From: Pseudidiomarina woesei
GTDB lineage: Bacteria > Pseudomonadota > Gammaproteobacteria > Enterobacterales > Alteromonadaceae
DNA length: 64,000 nucleotides
Direction of reading: 5' to 3'
NCBI RefSeq assembly: GCF_001418345.1
Contig: NZ_LIPW01000004.1
Span: forward strand, 124,001-188,000
This document shows positions 61,065-64,000 of the stretch, piece by piece; position 1 is the stretch's first letter, and each line of letters starts with the position of its first letter. The notes below the pieces were generated by a model. It searched no databases. It worked only from the letters and a program-made list of their open reading frames with translations, and was not told where the DNA came from. The position numbers and the translations under genes were made by a program.

Positions 61065-62326
61065 CACTTAGTAATCCTCTCTGGAACTGGCTTCGTGTTT
61101 TCGTTTTTGCTGTAGAACCATAGCAATACGAAGAATGCGAAGTACAAGAAGGTGAAGATACGAGCGAACATGGTGTAAACCTCAGTCGCTGGTTTCAAGC
61201 CTAAATAACCCAGTGCAATAAAGCTGATTGCAAACACAGTCAGGTTTACTTTATGCAAGGTGCTACGGTAGCGCACTGAGCGTACTTTACCGCGGTCAAG
61301 CCATGGCAGTACAAACAATGCCACAATGGCACCGAACATTAAGATAACGCCAAGCAACTTATCTGGCACCGCGCGCAAAATAGCGTAGAACGGTGTGAAG
61401 TACCACACTGGCGCAATGTGCTCAGGGGTTTTCAACGGGTTTGCCGCTTCAAAGTTTGGTGGCTCAAGGAACAAGCCGCCCATTGCCGGGGCAAAGAAAA
61501 TCACGTAGCAGAAGAAGAACAAGAAGATAGCCACGCCCACTAAGTCTTTCACGATGTAATACGGGAAGAACGGGAAGGCATCAACAATGTCGTACTTCTT
61601 GGTAAAGCGCTCATGGAAGGTAAACTTCGGTTTCTCTGACTCTGGTACAGAACCTTTCGGCTTCTTAATTGAAATACCTTCTGGGTTGTTCGAGCCCACT
61701 TCATGTAGTGCAATAATGTGCAAGAACACCAAGATAACCAGCACTAACGGCAGCGCAATAACATGCAATGCGAAGAAGCGGTTCAGTGTGGCACCAGAAA
61801 TAACGTAGTCACCACGAATCCACAGGGTTAAGTCGTCACCAAAAACTGGAATGGCGCCAAACAACGAGATAATTACCTGTGCGCCCCAGTACGACATTTG
61901 GCCCCATGGCAACAAGTAGCCCATAAAGGCTTCAGCCATAAGCACCAAGAAGATAAGCATACCGAACACCCACAGCAATTCGCGAGGCTTCTGGTAAGAG
62001 CCGTACATCATACCGCGGAACATATGCAGATAAACCACCACGAAGAACGCAGAGGCCCCAGTGGAGTGCATATAACGCAGCAACCAACCGTACTCAATGT
62101 CACGCATAATAAATTCAACAGAGGCGAAGGCGCCTTCTGCTGACGGCACGTAGTTCATGGTCAACCAAATACCGGTAAGAATTTGGTTCACTAAAACCAA
62201 CGTTGCTAGCACACCAAAGATGTACCAGAAGTTAAAGTTTTTTGGAGCTGGATATTGAGCTAAGTGGATATTCCACGTTTTGGTCATCGGAATACGTTCG
62301 TCAAACCAGGCAATGAGCTTATTCAT
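61064..62326 (-). CDS. petB: Cytochrome b of the bc1 complex
   Basis: A 420-residue polytopic subunit with two b haems and the quinol/quinone sites. Helix B and D histidines are visible (RYMHSTGASAFFVVVYLHMF and ALHVIALPLVLVILVFLHII), with GYLLPWGQMSYWGAQVI and the PEWY-like segment HIAPVWYFTPFYAIL, here PVWY. The fused full-length form includes the subunit-IV-like C-terminal part. Starts on the petA stop. Confidence 0.97.
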   Translation of the reverse strand: MNKLIAWFDERIPMTKTWNIHLAQYPAPKNFNFWYIFGVLATLVLVNQILTGIWLTMNYVPSAEGAFASVEFIMRDIEYGWLLRYMHSTGASAFFVVVYLHMFRGMMYGSYQKPRELLWVFGMLIFLVLMAEAFMGYLLPWGQMSYWGAQVIISLFGAIPVFGDDLTLWIRGDYVISGATLNRFFALHVIALPLVLVILVFLHIIALHEVGSNNPEGISIKKPKGSVPESEKPKFTFHERFTKKYDIVDAFPFFPYYIVKDLVGVAIFLFFFCYVIFFAPAMGGLFLEPPNFEAANPLKTPEHIAPVWYFTPFYAILRAVPDKLLGVILMFGAIVALFVLPWLDRGKVRSVRYRSTLHKVNLTVFAISFIALGYLGLKPATEVYTMFARIFTFLYFAFFVLLWFYSKNENTKPVPERITK

Positions 62327-62916
62327 TAGGCTTGCTCCCCATCTTCACCCACCAAAATGGTGTTATCGTTGATGTAGTAATGAGGCGGAACCACCAGGTT
62401 ATATGGGGCTGGTACGCCTTGGAATACCCGACCGGCGATATCAAAGGTTGAACCGTGACAAGGGCAGAAGAAGCCCGACTGCGCGCCTTCAACGTATTCA
62501 GCCATTCCTTGATCTAGGAACTGCGGTGAACACCCTAAGTGCGTACAAATACCAACCGCCACAAAGTATTCTTCTTTGCGTGAACGGTGCAAGTTCTTCG
62601 CATACTCAGGCTGCTGTGGTTCATCAGAATTTGGGTCGCGAAGCTGATCGTTTACAGCTTCAAGTGACGCCAACATTTCAGGGGTACGACGTACCACCCA
62701 AACCGGTTGACCACGCCACTCAACTCGAATTAATTGACCCGGCTCGGCTTTTCCAATGTTCACTTCCACTGGGGCACCCGCGTTTTTAGCTTTTTCGCTC
62801 GGGTTCCACGACGCAATGAAAGGAACGGCAACGCCAACCGCACCCGCTGCGCCGACAACAGATGTCGCGACAGTTAGGAAACGACGGCGGCCTTTATCTA
62901 CAGGCGCATTGCTCAT
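62326..62916 (-). CDS. petA: Rieske iron-sulfur subunit of the bc1 complex
   Basis: 196 residues. N-terminal Tat-type signal anchor (KGRRRFLTVATSVVGAAGAV) and Rieske 2Fe-2S motifs CTHLGC and CPCHGS. I start at 62916 (MSNAPVDKGRRR) with GGAGAG upstream; an ATG at 62952 is in frame. First gene of petABC, with its own promoter at 63034-63062. Confidence 0.96.
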   Translation of the reverse strand: MSNAPVDKGRRRFLTVATSVVGAAGAVGVAVPFIASWNPSEKAKNAGAPVEVNIGKAEPGQLIRVEWRGQPVWVVRRTPEMLASLEAVNDQLRDPNSDEPQQPEYAKNLHRSRKEEYFVAVGICTHLGCSPQFLDQGMAEYVEGAQSGFFCPCHGSTFDIAGRVFQGVPAPYNLVVPPHYYINDNTILVGEDGEQA

Positions 62917-63033
62917 CCACTTACTCTCCAGTTTGGACGCTTCGCGAGACATCGCCGCGAAGTCAGTAATTAGCTACTGCGATAGGCCCACCCAAACAGT
63001 ACTAGGTGAGCGGCAATAAAAAAATGCTTTCAG

Positions 63034-63062
63034 ATGATAAAGAAATGCCCTGATTTTTACAA
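63034..63062 (-). promoter_or_regulatory. Probable sigma-70 promoter of petABC
   Basis: On the minus strand, TTGTAA (63062-63057), a 17-bp spacer, and TATCAT (63039-63034). It lies after the rpsI terminator and about 120 bp upstream of the petA ATG. Confidence 0.65.
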
Positions 63063-63072
63063 GGATAAAGAC

Positions 63073-63101
63073 AAAAAACCCGGCACAAAGGCCGGGTTTT
63101 T
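63073..63101 (-). terminator. Terminator of rplM-rpsI (bidirectional)
   Basis: AACCCGGC and GCCGGGTT arms around ACAAAG (stem 63079-63084 with 63091-63096, extended by A-T pairs). Six T residues follow on the minus strand, about 20 bp beyond the rpsI stop; five T residues follow on the plus strand. Confidence 0.92.
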
Positions 63102-63121
63102 GACGTACTCGAGATTTCGAA

Positions 63122-63514
63122 TTAACGCTTCGAGAACTGTGGACGCTTACGCGCTTTGTGCAAGCCGACTTTCTTACGTTCAACTTGACGTGCGTCACGA
63201 GTTACATAACCCGCGCGACGTAAGTCACCACGTAGAGCTTCGTCGTACTGCATCAGTGCACGGGTGATACCGTGACGTACTGCGCCAGCTTGACCACTTG
63301 AACCACCACCTTTAACAGTGATGTACAAGTCGAATTTTTCTACCATTTCAACTAACTCTAATGGCTGACGAACAACCATGCGAGCGGTTTCACGGCCGAA
63401 GTATTCTTCTAAAGTGCGGTTGTTGATGCTGATGTTGCCGCTACCTGGACGCAAGAAAACGCGTGCAGTTGAGCTTTTGCGACGACCAGTACCGTAGTAT
63501 TGATTCTGTGCCAT
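63122..63514 (-). CDS. rpsI: 30S ribosomal protein uS9
   Basis: 130 residues. [20 protein letters not shown] at the N-terminus and [11 protein letters not shown] at the C-terminus are invariant; the tail reaches the decoding site near P-site t[23 protein letters not shown] is the conserved core. Follows rplM by 17 bp, as in nearly all bacteria. Confidence 0.99.
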   Translation of the reverse strand: MAQNQYYGTGRRKSSTARVFLRPGSGNISINNRTLEEYFGRETARMVVRQPLELVEMVEKFDLYITVKGGGSSGQAGAVRHGITRALMQYDEALRGDLRRAGYVTRDARQVERKKVGLHKARKRPQFSKR

Positions 63515-63531
63515 AGTCTTAATGCTCCGTC

Positions 63532-63960
63532 TTAAATTTCAAGTTGTTTTGGTTGCTGAGCAACATGGTTATGCTCTGCACCAGCGTACACTTTCAGTTT
63601 ACGGAACATGGCACGACCAAGTGGACCACGAGGCAACATACCTTTCACCGCTTTCTGAATTACCATTTCTGGTTTCTTGGCGATCAACTTCTCGAAGTTG
63701 ATTTCCTTGATACCACCTGGGTAGCCAGAGTGTGAATAGTAGATTTTGTCTTGCGCTTTGCGGCCAGTTACAGTCACTTTTTCAGCGTTAACAATGATGA
63801 TGTAATCACCAGTGTCTACGTGAGGTGTGTACTCAGGCTTGTGCTTACCGCGCAAACGGGTGGCAACTTCAGTTGCCAAACGACCTAAAGTTTTACCTTC
63901 GGCGTCAATAACATACCAGTCACGTTGTACTGTTTCTGGTTTTGCAACAAATGTACTCAT
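63532..63960 (-). CDS. rplM: 50S ribosomal protein uL13
   Basis: 142 residues, the normal length. [38 protein letters not shown] and [20 protein letters not shown] are conserved. An early 50S assembly protein. AGAGAT lies upstream of the ATG; only 40 bp of leader remain in the window. Confidence 0.99.
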   Translation of the reverse strand: MSTFVAKPETVQRDWYVIDAEGKTLGRLATEVATRLRGKHKPEYTPHVDTGDYIIIVNAEKVTVTGRKAQDKIYYSHSGYPGGIKEINFEKLIAKKPEMVIQKAVKGMLPRGPLGRAMFRKLKVYAGAEHNHVAQQPKQLEI

Positions 63961-64000
63961 TGAGATTATCTCTTTTCTTAAGGTTCACGACAGTAGTTCC

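Overview
The window is chromosomal DNA from a gammaproteobacterium, most likely an Alteromonadales member close to Idiomarina/Pseudidiomarina. That placement is my inference from gene order (pdhR-aceEF-lpd beside ampDE, nadC, pilABCD, coaE-zapD, the complete dcw cluster, and petABC-sspAB beside rplM-rpsI) and from moderate GC with heavy use of short gene overlaps. No tRNA, rRNA operon, insertion sequence, prophage or CRISPR array was seen.

Layout. 1-5.4 kb: a cut-off metallo-beta-lactamase-fold gene, an RND permease/adaptor pair and a divergent LysR regulator. 5.4-10.3 kb: a Cu(I)/Ag(I) CusAB-type efflux operon led by a small His/Met/Cys-rich CopL-like gene. 10.3-12.7 kb: an M13 peptidase lipoprotein and an encapsulated-ferritin-like protein that has no encapsulin next to it. 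12.8-19.95 kb: pdhR-aceE-aceF-lpd with a PdhR operator. 19.95-21.9 kb: ampE, ampD and a ParE/Phd-type toxin-antitoxin pair. 22-29.3 kb: nadC, a c-di-GMP-I (GEMM) riboswitch leading into pilA, then pilB, pilC, pilD, coaE and zapD. 29.3-52 kb: a minus-strand run from mraZ through rsmH-ftsL-ftsI-murE-murF-mraY-murD-ftsW-murG-murC-ddlB-ftsQ-ftsA-ftsZ-lpxC, then an M23 peptidase, secA and mutT. Only dciA is on the opposite strand. 52.2-54.5 kb: a GGDEF-EAL protein whose end overlaps the 3' end of rnpB. 54.8-59.2 kb: rsmI, lpoA, yraN, diaA and dolP. 59.2-64 kb: sspB, sspA, petC, petB, petA, rpsI and rplM.

How it fits together. Most of the window is core biology: peptidoglycan precursor synthesis and division, pyruvate dehydrogenase, the bc1 complex, protein export and type IV pili. 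Pilin expression appears tied to c-di-GMP through the riboswitch, and the window also encodes a c-di-GMP-turnover protein.

The least ordinary material is a family of small palindromic repeats of REP type: a GTAG head, a conserved CCCGGCGT/ACGCCGGG hairpin, and a second hairpin with a variable stem and a C(GNA)G triloop. Five full copies are visible. Three supply the TAG stop codon of the gene they follow (lpd, dciA, lpxC). Two lie in frame inside aceF, where with further palindromes they encode most of the two linkers following the lipoyl domains. Other unusual points are an inverted-repeat element between the PdhR operator and pdhR, a canonical EF-hand loop in the major pilin, and 7-bp and 24-bp tandem repeats in intergenic DNA.
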